Assembly (NCBI GenBank): GCA_017454005.1
Contig: JAFTDU010000046.1
Span: forward strand, 1 to 38,190
Reading direction: 5' to 3'
DNA: 38,190 bases
From: Desulfovibrionaceae bacterium
GTDB lineage: Bacteria > Desulfobacterota > Desulfovibrionia > Desulfovibrionales > Desulfovibrionaceae
Program-made: the position numbers and the translations under genes
Notes under the pieces: model-generated
What the model was told of the DNA's origin: nothing
Database searches by the model: none
Seen by the model: the letters and a program-made list of their open reading frames with translations, nothing else
Shown here: positions 16,695-24,378 of the stretch, in pieces
How the letters are laid out: the number at the start of each line of letters is the position of its first letter
Numbering within the stretch: the stretch's first letter is position 1

Positions 16695-17042
16695 TTAGAA
16701 TCTATTGCGGGGTTTAATACGCGCCGCCTTACCTTTGAGTTTACGTAAGTAGTAGAGACGACTGCGGCGCACACGCCCTTCAGTTACAACTTCTACATGG
16801 TCAATAAAGGGCGAATATAAGGGGAAAATACGTTCCACACCCACGCCATCAGAGATTTTACGTACCGTAAAACTGGCATTGGTCGTGCCGCGGCTCACCC
16901 GAATCACATTGCCTTGAAAGATCTGAATACGTTCTTTTTCGCCTTCTACAATGCGCAAATGCACTTTTACTGTATCGCCTGAACGGAAAACAGGCATATC
17001 CATACGCATATTCTCGCGTTCAATTTTCTCGATAACATTCAT
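16695..17042 (-). CDS. rplS: 50S ribosomal protein L19
   Basis: L19 lies at the interface of the 30S and 50S subunits. The 115 residues match the family along the whole length: [25 protein letters not shown] at the start, [22 protein letters not shown] in the middle, and [35 protein letters not shown] towards the end. The basic C-terminal tail is normal. AAGGAG lies 12 bases before the ATG. It follows trmD by 48 bases, in the usual trmD-rplS order, and is separated from rnhB by a hairpin. Confidence 0.98.
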   Translation of the reverse strand: MNVIEKIERENMRMDMPVFRSGDTVKVHLRIVEGEKERIQIFQGNVIRVSRGTTNASFTVRKISDGVGVERIFPLYSPFIDHVEVVTEGRVRRSRLYYLRKLKGKAARIKPRNRF

Positions 17043-17090
17043 GACTGAACTAAACTCCTTAAAAGAGAAAATCTATGCACTCTGTGCGCC

Positions 17091-18389
17091 TTAAGCAAAA
17101 TCGCCTAAAATGCGATCTGTGAGAATAGCGGCAGCACTGCGCACTGAGAGATGATTATAACCTAAAAAACGTAAGGGTCGCAACACGGCATTACATTGAC
17201 TTAAGACTTCTTTTGCCAAACCTTGCGCTGTGCCTAAGAGAAGCAGTACAGGGCCTTTTAAAAGGATGGCACGCACATCAGCTGGCACGATCATTTTGGG
17301 CGCATGTTTATCTGACCAGTTGGCTGAACTTACAACCACTGTGGGCTTTGCGCCATAATAGCAACTGGCCTCTTCTTGGGCTGCGGCTAAGCTTGGTACA
17401 GGCCTAACCAGACTTAGTGCTTGGGCGCGATCAGGGTGATTTTCTTTTGCCATTCCGTGTAACCAGTGGCTTAAGATTTGCTCAAGCAAGGTCAATTGCT
17501 GGGTTAAGGGTGTCACGACATAGAAAGGCCCCAAGCCGTAACTTGCAGAAATTCTTGATATATCGTGGATATCCAGGTTTGTCAAAGATGCCGTGCCCGT
17601 TGTGCGCCCTTCAATACGCACAGGATGATGCACCAAACAGAGGGAGAGATTGCGTCCCAGACGTTTCGGGGGATTAGCTTTAAGATAACTGGCATCCTGT
17701 GCTGTCAATTTCGTAGTCGCCAAAAGTTCAGGACGAAACTTTAGGGTAGTCGCCAGAGCTTTTTCCCGGCGAAATTTGGCGATATGTTGATGGTGCCCAG
17801 AGAGCAAAACTTCTGGTACTTTTAAGCCATTAAGTTCTTCTGGCCGTGTATATTGAGGATATTCCAAAAGATCTTCGGTGAAACTCTCTTCAACTTGCGA
17901 ATCAAGTTTGCCCATAAAGCCTGGTTGCAATCTGGCACACGCTTCAAGCAAGACTAAGGCAGCACTATCGCCACTATTTAAGACAGCATCTGTAACACAG
18001 ATTGACTCCACAGGACAGGGTGCTAAATCAATAACCCGTTCGTCGACCCCTTCATAGCGCCCGCAAATTAAGGTTAATTCAGAGGCTGCCGCTAACTTGG
18101 TAGCCACTTCTTGGGTAAAGGGGCGCCCACGGGGGGTTAACATAATAATGGGACCTTTGGGTGCCAAATGCTCAAGGCATCTAAGCAATGGTTCTGCCTG
18201 TAAAACCATGCCAGGGCCGCCACCATAAGGACTATCATCCAAGTGGCGATGTTTATTTAATGCAAACTCCCTTGGATTCTGCAAGCGCACACTTATGACA
18301 CCACTAGCTTGGGCTTTAGCTAAGAGTCCACAACTTAAAGGCGAGGCAAAAAATTCAGGAAACAACGTCACGACATTAAAGTGTAGCAT
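17091..18389 (-). CDS. trmD: TrmD tRNA (guanine-37-N1)-methyltransferase fused to a second RNA methyltransferase-like domain
   Basis: TrmD methylates G37 next to the anticodon of many tRNAs and prevents frameshifting. At 432 residues this protein is far longer than a plain TrmD (about 230-260). The first part (1-225) is TrmD: MLHFNVVTLFPEFF, the YGGGPGMVL motif (55-63), LICGRYEGVDERV (107-119), VPEVLLSGHH and IAKFRREKAL. The usual SIGDYVLSGGE loop is changed here to CVTDAVLNSGD (131-141), although the catalytic-type Asp134 is kept. The second part (about 245-432) resembles the SAM-dependent SPOUT-like domain known as Methyltrn_RNA_4: a HHPV start, then TNLDIHDISRISASYGLGPFYVVTP, and a closing LLLLGTAQGL segment. 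Such fusions occur in Desulfovibrionaceae. The target of the second domain is unknown. It heads the rplS-rnhB-rsmI-smpB run. Confidence 0.92.
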   Translation of the reverse strand: MLHFNVVTLFPEFFASPLSCGLLAKAQASGVISVRLQNPREFALNKHRHLDDSPYGGGPGMVLQAEPLLRCLEHLAPKGPIIMLTPRGRPFTQEVATKLAAASELTLICGRYEGVDERVIDLAPCPVESICVTDAVLNSGDSAALVLLEACARLQPGFMGKLDSQVEESFTEDLLEYPQYTRPEELNGLKVPEVLLSGHHQHIAKFRREKALATTLKFRPELLATTKLTAQDASYLKANPPKRLGRNLSLCLVHHPVRIEGRTTGTASLTNLDIHDISRISASYGLGPFYVVTPLTQQLTLLEQILSHWLHGMAKENHPDRAQALSLVRPVPSLAAAQEEASCYYGAKPTVVVSSANWSDKHAPKMIVPADVRAILLKGPVLLLLGTAQGLAKEVLSQCNAVLRPLRFLGYNHLSVRSAAAILTDRILGDFA

Positions 18390-19038
18390 AGTTTAATTAT
18401 GCCAAAAAGCGCTCCTAAGCTCAAGATAGGAGAGTCACGAGTCTCTGCAAGCGCTTGCATTTTAAAATCTTGAAACAAAGTGACGCATAGCTTGGTGTAC
18501 TGATAGTTTGTGCAGAACAACTGATACATAGATAATAGATGAGAGTGAGCCATACAAACTCTTGTGCAAGATACAAACATATTTGACATAAGCAAAAACA
18601 TAACATATTGTGTTTTGTTTGTGAAATATTGCTCAAGAGGATTTAGACTATTTTATCTTAAGATCTATACATATTGAAAAAATATTTACATAGTATATAG
18701 TTTTATACTATTGCATACTATTTTATTATTACTTTTTTTGTTACTTTTTGTTAATGTACTATTAATATGATATTTTCTAATAACTATTTGATGATATTAT
18801 TCTACACATATGACTTAAATTTTCTAATCTTGATGTCAAAACAAATAACATACAAAAAATATGCATATATAAATATAATATTAATGTAGATCAATTATTA
18901 TTAATTTAGATCTTTCGACACAAACAATTATCTTAAGCTAATCTATCGTATAAGTTAAAAAATATAGGTTAGCTGCAAGATGATTCATATGACTACATAT
19001 ATAGAAGCACGTTCTGATCACTAGTCTTCGAGGCACCT
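18390..19038. other. Long A+T-rich intergenic region between divergent trmD and ilvA
   Basis: About 650 bases with very low G+C, especially 18650-18960. Two overlapping minus-strand open frames (18368-18636) are short, cysteine-rich and without a ribosome binding site, so I treat them as chance. There are runs such as TTACTTTTT repeated near 18730-18750. I see no leader peptide rich in isoleucine codons and no tRNA-like element that would suggest classical ilv attenuation. Confidence 0.5.
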
Positions 19039-20583
19039 ATGCAAAAGCATCATGAATATTTACAACGTATTCTCTTAAGCCGAGTCTATGATGTGGCAGT
19101 GGAAACCCCATTAGAAAAAGCTGTGGGTATTTCTCGCCATGTTGGCAATACAGTCCTGTTAAAACGCGAAGATTTGCAGCCTGTCTTTTCGTTTAAAATT
19201 CGTGGGGCCTATAATAAAATGGCCCAACTATCAAGCCAGGAACTTCGCCGTGGCGTTATTGCAGCCTCAGCCGGCAACCACGCCCAAGGCGTCGCCCTCT
19301 CAGCCCAAAGGCTCAATTGTGAAGCGACCATTGTCATGCCAGTGACAACGCCTGCCATTAAGGTGAATGCTGTACGCAGACTGGGGGGCCAGGTGGTACT
19401 AGCAGGCGAATCTTTTTCCGATGCCAGCAAACGCACCCAAGAACTCATCCGGCAAACAGGAGCCATCTTTATCCCCCCATTTGAGGATCCTGATGTCATT
19501 GCAGGCCAAGGAACCATTGGCATGGAGATTCTCCGCCAGCACGCAGGCCCCTTACATGCCGTCTTTGTACCCATTGGCGGTGGGGGATTAGCGGCAGGTG
19601 TTGCCAGCTACATTAAATTATTGCGGCCAGAAATTAAGGTCATAGGTGTAGAGCCCATTGACTCTGATGCTATGCGTAGATCCATAGAGGCAGGCTACCC
19701 CATTACCATGCAGGATGTCGGTCTCTTTGCTGATGGTGTTGCTGTCAAGCAAGTAGGTGAAGAAACCTTTGCGATCTGTCGTGATATGCTTGATAGCATA
19801 GTCACAGTGGGTACAGATGCTATTTGTGGTGCCATTAAAGATGTCTTTGAGGCCACACGTATTGTAGCCGAACCTGCAGGTGCCTTAGCGTTAGCCGGTC
19901 TTAAGGCCTATGTACAGCAAACAGGTATCCGCGATCAAGAACTTGTTGCAATCATTAGTGGCGCCAACATGAACTTTGATCGCTTAGCATATGTAGTAGA
20001 TAGGTCTGAACTTGGCGCAGAACGCGAAGCCTTGCTTGCTGTAACCATTCCTGATGAGGTTGGAAGCTTCCGACACTTTATTAGCGCTATCGGTAACCGC
20101 AGTATCAGCGAACTCTGCACGCGTTCCATGGATCCTGTGAAAGCACGTGTCCTCCTTGGCATTAAGGTACAAGGCCGCAATGATGTCGCCGAAGTCTTGG
20201 CTGATCTCAAAGACAAAGGTTTTCAAGCCTCTGATTTAAGTGATAATGAACTTGCTAAATTACATATACGCCATATGGTTGGTGGCAACTCGCCAAATCT
20301 TCAAGATGAACGTCTGTTGCGCTTTACCTTCCCAGAACGGCCTGGCGCTCTTTTAAACTTCATTGACGCCATGCAAACAGAATTTAACATCACGTTATTT
20401 CAGTATCGCTACCATGGGGCAGACTTTGGCCGTGTCTTAATGGGCTTCACGGTCCCAGAGACCAAGCGCCAAGCGTTTGAAGACTTTCTCGTACGTGTAG
20501 CTAACATGGGTTATGCTCATATTGATGAAACAAATAACCCAGCATATACTATGTTTTTAGGTTGGCATAATGTGCAAGCATAG
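19039..20583 (+). CDS. ilvA: Threonine ammonia-lyase, biosynthetic (threonine dehydratase)
   Basis: IlvA converts threonine to 2-oxobutanoate and ammonia, the first committed step of isoleucine synthesis. The 514 residues equal the length of the biosynthetic E. coli enzyme. The PLP-dependent catalytic domain (1-320) has the Schiff-base Lys53 in SFKIRGAYNK, the SAGNHAQGVA phosphate region and the Gly-rich loop PIGGGGLAAGV. The C-terminal part (about 330-510) holds two ACT-like regulatory modules, each opening with a strand (EALLAVTIPDEVGSFRHF and LLRFTFPERPGALLNF). These normally bind isoleucine and valine, so feedback control is expected. The ATG at 19039 is preceded by GAGG at good spacing. 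It converges on the serine/threonine symporter gene sstT, sharing a terminator, so substrate uptake and breakdown are encoded side by side. Confidence 0.97.
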   Translation: MQKHHEYLQRILLSRVYDVAVETPLEKAVGISRHVGNTVLLKREDLQPVFSFKIRGAYNKMAQLSSQELRRGVIAASAGNHAQGVALSAQRLNCEATIVMPVTTPAIKVNAVRRLGGQVVLAGESFSDASKRTQELIRQTGAIFIPPFEDPDVIAGQGTIGMEILRQHAGPLHAVFVPIGGGGLAAGVASYIKLLRPEIKVIGVEPIDSDAMRRSIEAGYPITMQDVGLFADGVAVKQVGEETFAICRDMLDSIVTVGTDAICGAIKDVFEATRIVAEPAGALALAGLKAYVQQTGIRDQELVAIISGANMNFDRLAYVVDRSELGAEREALLAVTIPDEVGSFRHFISAIGNRSISELCTRSMDPVKARVLLGIKVQGRNDVAEVLADLKDKGFQASDLSDNELAKLHIRHMVGGNSPNLQDERLLRFTFPERPGALLNFIDAMQTEFNITLFQYRYHGADFGRVLMGFTVPETKRQAFEDFLVRVANMGYAHIDETNNPAYTMFLGWHNVQA

Positions 20584-20689
20584 CTGATGTCAAAATATAT
20601 GTGAATTTAAAACTTAATTTAAGTAAACGATGATCGTCTGTTGCTAGAGCAAAATCTAAAAGTATAGATATATAATTGTAGCAATTAAG

Positions 20690-20727
20690 AAGAGCCGTGT
20701 ATGTGCAGTCATACACGGCTCTTTTTT
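20690..20727. terminator. Terminator between convergent ilvA and sstT
   Basis: A perfect 14-base stem (20690-20703 with 20710-20723, 6-base loop) is followed by a T-run to 20727. Oriented for ilvA, it lies about 105 bases past its stop. A shorter A-run on the other side could also let it stop sstT transcripts. Confidence 0.88.
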
Positions 20728-20856
20728 AGTTACTTAGATGAGATTCAATTTTAGAGTATTCTATAAAATCAGAGCTATCTTTATTGATATCTTACCCAAA
20801 CGCATATTCATATATGTGATCAGGTCTACTCTATCAAATTATAATCTTCAATTTAT

Positions 20857-22080
20857 TTAAGATTGACCTTGGGCAGCATTCCTGCGTTCATAGATTTCCG
20901 CAGTTGCTGTAAACATGACGTCTGTACTTGAATTAATAGCTGTTTCTACAGAATCTTGCACCACACCAATCACAAAGCCAACTGCCACAGCCTGCATAGC
21001 AATATCGTTTACTATACCAAAGATTGAACAGGCCATGGGAATCAATAAGAGGGAGCCTCCAGCTACACCTGATGCCCCACAAGCCCCCAAGGTTGACAAA
21101 AAGCTTAAAATGATAGTGGTTGTCAAATCAAGATGCACACCCATGGTATGGGCGACAGCTAAGGTCATAACAGTAATTGTGACCGCAGCACCACCCATAT
21201 TAATGGTTGCGCCTAAAGGAATCGAGACAGAATAGAATTCAGGATCAAGGCCTAATTTTTTGCACAAAGCAATATTCACGGGGATATTCGCAGCTGAACT
21301 CCGCGTAAAAAAGGCGGTGATACCACTTGAACGTAAACATTGGAAGGTCAAGGGATAGGGATTTTTCCGTGTAAAGATCCAAATTAAGAGAGGATCAATG
21401 ATAACGGCAACAACCACCATGCAGCCAACAAGCAATAACAATAATTTGCCGTAATCGATAAAAATGGCTAAACCATTTTCAGCGACCACAGAAAACATTA
21501 AGCCGCAAATACCAAAAGGTGCACACTCAATTACAATACGCACAGTATCAGAAACCATTTCCGATAAATCGCGCATAAAGGCAAGTGTTTCAGGTTTCGC
21601 AAATTTTTTGAGGCACACACCAAAAATGATCGCCCAAAAAAGAATACCCACATAATTTCCATTGCCAAGAGCTTGAATTGGATTCGCAACCATATTGGAA
21701 AAGAGGTTGGTCAAAATCTCGCCCAAGCCCCCAGGAGGCGTGTTGGTCGCCCCAGCAGTATCCAGCTTAATGGTGAGAGGAAACAGAAAGCTTCCGATTA
21801 CAGCTGTTGTGGCCGCAAAAAATGTCCCGAGTAAATAGAGAAAGGTAACAATTTTAAAGCGCCCACCCACACCTTGCCTAGTGTTAGCCAAAGCATTAAG
21901 CACTAAAATAAAGACAAGGATCGGGGCAACGCCTTTAAGGGCTCCGACAAAAATAGTGCCAAGAATGCTAAGCCCTGAGAGAGAGGGCCAGACAAACCCC
22001 AAAAAAGCGCCAATCAACATGCCGATAAAGATTCTAAGGATTAAGCTTGTCTGCAAATACCAGTCAAAACATTTGTTCAT
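20857..22080 (-). CDS. sstT: Sodium/serine-threonine symporter SstT
   Basis: SstT imports serine and threonine with sodium across the inner membrane. The protein (407 residues) belongs to the DAACS family of dicarboxylate/amino acid:cation symporters. By eye it has eight membrane helices plus two re-entrant hairpin regions. Characteristic segments are FTRSSAANIPVNIALCKKLGL (the serine-rich hairpin 1), SVSIPLGATINMGGAAVTITVM (with the NMGGAA sodium-site motif) and the closing NSSTDVMFTATAEI. I chose the ATG at 22080 because GGAG lies six bases upstream; the longer frame starts with TTG at 22098. It faces ilvA tail to tail. A glycosyltransferase gene precedes it by 63 bases on the same strand, with a weak 6-base stem and T-run between them, so co-transcription is unclear. 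Confidence 0.95.
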   Translation of the reverse strand: MNKCFDWYLQTSLILRIFIGMLIGAFLGFVWPSLSGLSILGTIFVGALKGVAPILVFILVLNALANTRQGVGGRFKIVTFLYLLGTFFAATTAVIGSFLFPLTIKLDTAGATNTPPGGLGEILTNLFSNMVANPIQALGNGNYVGILFWAIIFGVCLKKFAKPETLAFMRDLSEMVSDTVRIVIECAPFGICGLMFSVVAENGLAIFIDYGKLLLLLVGCMVVVAVIIDPLLIWIFTRKNPYPLTFQCLRSSGITAFFTRSSAANIPVNIALCKKLGLDPEFYSVSIPLGATINMGGAAVTITVMTLAVAHTMGVHLDLTTTIILSFLSTLGACGASGVAGGSLLLIPMACSIFGIVNDIAMQAVAVGFVIGVVQDSVETAINSSTDVMFTATAEIYERRNAAQGQS

Positions 22081-22143
22081 AAACCTCTCCCATAGCAAAA
22101 AATTGCCTCAATAATATAATGTATGCAAAAATATAGGCAAACT

Positions 22144-23211
22144 TTAAGGTGCTGTAATGGTTAACTTACCACTTGTAATGAACTTATCAACTAAACTAAA
22201 TACCAGGTCGTTGCCACAAAAGTTAGTTGCAGAAATTGTTTGTCGATAGTGATCTAAATTGGCTTCAAATTGTTGCAAAAGCTCTTCGTGCAAATTGTGC
22301 ATCAAAGCAGCCTTGCCATAGCCAAGGCGTTCCAAATATAAGGCATTAAAGCGTTGTTCAAGCATGGCGCCTAAAGGCAAGCTTAAAATCGGCTTACCTA
22401 GATATAAGGCTTCACTCATCAAAGTGTGACTGCCCCCTTGAATTACATAGGCACAACTTTCAAGCAGACGTAAAAAGCCCTCTTCACTTTTGGCACAAAA
22501 CCTAAGATTTGCAAGACTGCCGCTAGTTTGCGCATAGCCAAAGATATAGCAGGTGCGCTTTGTGGCTCGTTGTAAAAACTCTAAGAGCGCAGGACTTGTG
22601 GAATTACTTTGATAGACAAGAATGTGACCTGCATCGCTAGATTTAGCTTGTAAGACGCGGTCTCTTAAAATTGGCGGAGCAATGCGTGCATGGTACTTGG
22701 GTAAAATAGGTGGCGCATAAAAAGAAATCAGTAAATTTGCTTCTGTGGGCGCAAATAAATAGCGCGGGGTTAAGCCTTGAATAAAGGTGTCAAACCAAAA
22801 ATTAGGCGGCAGATTATGTTGACAGCAAGTAATAATATGTTGATGATCAAGTGTTAAACAGGGAAGATGTGCTATTTTGGCGGCATAAGGTACAAAATAC
22901 TCTAAATCTGTCATACACACATCAGGCTTAAACTTATCTATTACATCTAATAATTGTTTTAGATATTTTTTGCGTTCAAATAATAACGGAATCGCTTTGC
23001 TAATTGTTGCTGCAAAGTCAATGCGATAATTTTTAAATACGGTACCTAAATTGGGCAAATGAAATACATTGAATTCTGGTTCAAGTACATGTAGTGCATC
23101 ATCATTAGCTACAAAGAGAAATTCATGTTGTTTTAATTTACGTGCTATAGTTAATCCACGCATAGCATGGCCATGTCCTGTACCATGCACACCATAAAGT
23201 ACGCGACCCAT
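22144..23211 (-). CDS. MurG-like GT-B glycosyltransferase, MJ1255/VC2487 family
   Basis: This 355-residue protein fits the MJ1255/VC2487-type glycosyltransferase family, which has the GT-B fold of MurG. It starts with RVLYGVHGTGHGHAMRGLTIAR, the Gly/His-rich loop at the acceptor side. The C-terminal Rossmann half has a strand GHILVYQSNS near 194-203, and the nucleotide-sugar motif AYVIQGGSHTLMSEALYLGKPILSLPLGAMLEQRFNA is near 253-289. The latter is like the MurG GGxxTxxE donor site. Substrates of this family are not well defined; a cell-surface or lipid acceptor is possible. There is no signal peptide, so it is cytoplasmic or membrane-associated. The ATG at 23211 gives the family start directly. 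sstT follows 63 bases later on the same strand. Confidence 0.85.
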   Translation of the reverse strand: MGRVLYGVHGTGHGHAMRGLTIARKLKQHEFLFVANDDALHVLEPEFNVFHLPNLGTVFKNYRIDFAATISKAIPLLFERKKYLKQLLDVIDKFKPDVCMTDLEYFVPYAAKIAHLPCLTLDHQHIITCCQHNLPPNFWFDTFIQGLTPRYLFAPTEANLLISFYAPPILPKYHARIAPPILRDRVLQAKSSDAGHILVYQSNSTSPALLEFLQRATKRTCYIFGYAQTSGSLANLRFCAKSEEGFLRLLESCAYVIQGGSHTLMSEALYLGKPILSLPLGAMLEQRFNALYLERLGYGKAALMHNLHEELLQQFEANLDHYRQTISATNFCGNDLVFSLVDKFITSGKLTITAP

Positions 23212-23626
23212 AACCTTAACCTAACAAGAAAATCTATAGTGTTAAATACTGATGTTTTTACACAATAATAAGATAAAAAATATTGCTCGCTGTGAAAAGA
23301 TCTTTTGCATATTCAATAAAATAGTTGATCAATATGCTGCTTGACTAAATATCTGCTATAGCATGCAGCATAAGTACATACACAGAAGATCAAGCATCAT
23401 ATAGAGAGCAGAGCGCATTTTAAAATGTTTTTTAGACTCACTTACTAGATCTATCTTTCAAAAACTATGCTCAAAATCTTCTTGAAGACCTCGTGCTTTT
23501 TGCTTTACGCCCTAACGCCCAAGTTAAATGCTGCAGAGGCGGCGCTCCCCAAAGATTTGCCAACGTGCTTGAAAAAAGAGATAATTAAACTTTCTGCCTT
23601 CTGCAACACAAATTTGGGGTGTGTTT
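23212..23626. other. Intergenic region with a doubtful small open frame
   Basis: About 415 bases between divergent genes. A 60-codon plus-strand frame at 23467-23649 begins with a signal-peptide-like stretch but has no ribosome binding site and overlaps the next gene, so I do not call it. No terminator or clear promoter is visible. Confidence 0.4.
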
Positions 23627-24214
23627 GTGAATATTCGAAAAATCCGTGAAGATCTAGGTCGCGTTAAATCAAGCTGTCAACGCCGTGACTTTAACAATGC
23701 GCTCTTTCTCTTGATTTCTTCTCTTAAAGAATTAGGTGGTCAACGTGCCCCCCTAGATCTACGCCAAGATTTTCGTGATGCTCTCTTCGCTATTTGTTCG
23801 GATCCTAATTATAAAAGCGTGCGACCGACCCCTGTGATCTATAATGCAGGCAAAGAGCGTGAAATCCTTGCGCAAATGCTCCAAGTCTATCAAGCCATTG
23901 TAGGTCAAGTGGAAACGGAAAGCTATGAAGTGGCAGCAGCGAGAAAGCTCAAAATTGATCAGGCACTGCGTGACGGCAAAAACTTTTTAAGCCGCGGACT
24001 TGTTCCTGAAGCCGAGCTTAGTTTTGCTGAAGCTGTCAAAAATTACCGCACTGAAAACGCCCTCTTTGCAATTATTGCCCGTGAATTTATGGCTGTAAAA
24101 GAATATGGCCGGGGACTTGGTTATTTACGGGAAGGACTTAAACGTGCTCCCACGGATCCCATGTTACGGGAATTAGCCAATGAGTGTATGCGCCTGCGTG
24201 ATGGTGGTAAATGA
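23627..24214 (+). CDS. Small helical-repeat (TPR-like) protein of unknown function
   Basis: The 195 residues are mostly charged, amphipathic helices without signal peptide or membrane segment, so the protein is probably cytoplasmic. The C-terminal half (about 105-195) looks like two or three TPR units, for example ALRDGKNFLSRGLVPEAELSFAEAVKNY and EYGRGLGYLREGLKRAPTDP. The N-terminal part begins MNIRKIREDLGRVKSSCQRRDFNNALFLL, also a helical pair. I cannot name the family. I chose the GTG at 23627 because GGGG lies seven bases upstream; a GTG at 23621 would add two residues. It converges on the 766-residue GGDEF-like/TPR protein, sharing a terminator, which may or may not reflect a functional link. 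Confidence 0.75.
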   Translation: MNIRKIREDLGRVKSSCQRRDFNNALFLLISSLKELGGQRAPLDLRQDFRDALFAICSDPNYKSVRPTPVIYNAGKEREILAQMLQVYQAIVGQVETESYEVAAARKLKIDQALRDGKNFLSRGLVPEAELSFAEAVKNYRTENALFAIIAREFMAVKEYGRGLGYLREGLKRAPTDPMLRELANECMRLRDGGK

Positions 24215-24253
24215 GCACTCACCATCTTCAAGGAGCATTTTTGTGCTCTGAAC

Positions 24254-24298
24254 AAAAAAATCCATTCTGCACACTTAAGGTTCAGAATGGATTTTTTT
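24254..24298. terminator. Bidirectional terminator between two TPR-protein genes
   Basis: Perfect 16-base arms (24254-24269 with 24283-24298, 13-base loop) end in seven A/T pairs on each side, so the hairpin has a T-run in both directions. It lies between the convergent genes ending at 24214 and 24379. Confidence 0.88.
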
Positions 24299-24378
24299 GT
24301 TATGTACTTAGCACACAGAAAGATTAAGAGAATATTTTAGAACCTAAGCAGACAATCTTTATTTATCATAGCTCACAC

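Noticed and set aside
18368..18636. Two overlapping minus-strand frames upstream of trmD
   Set aside because: They are short, have no ribosome binding site and lie in A+T-rich spacer with no protein-like pattern.
18390..19038. Leader peptide or T-box attenuator for ilvA
   Set aside because: No isoleucine-codon-rich short frame, no T-box-like conserved element and no terminator directly before ilvA could be found.
23467..23649. 60-codon open frame with a signal-peptide-like start before the TPR-like gene
   Set aside because: It lacks a ribosome binding site, overlaps the start of the well-supported next gene, and shows no family pattern.
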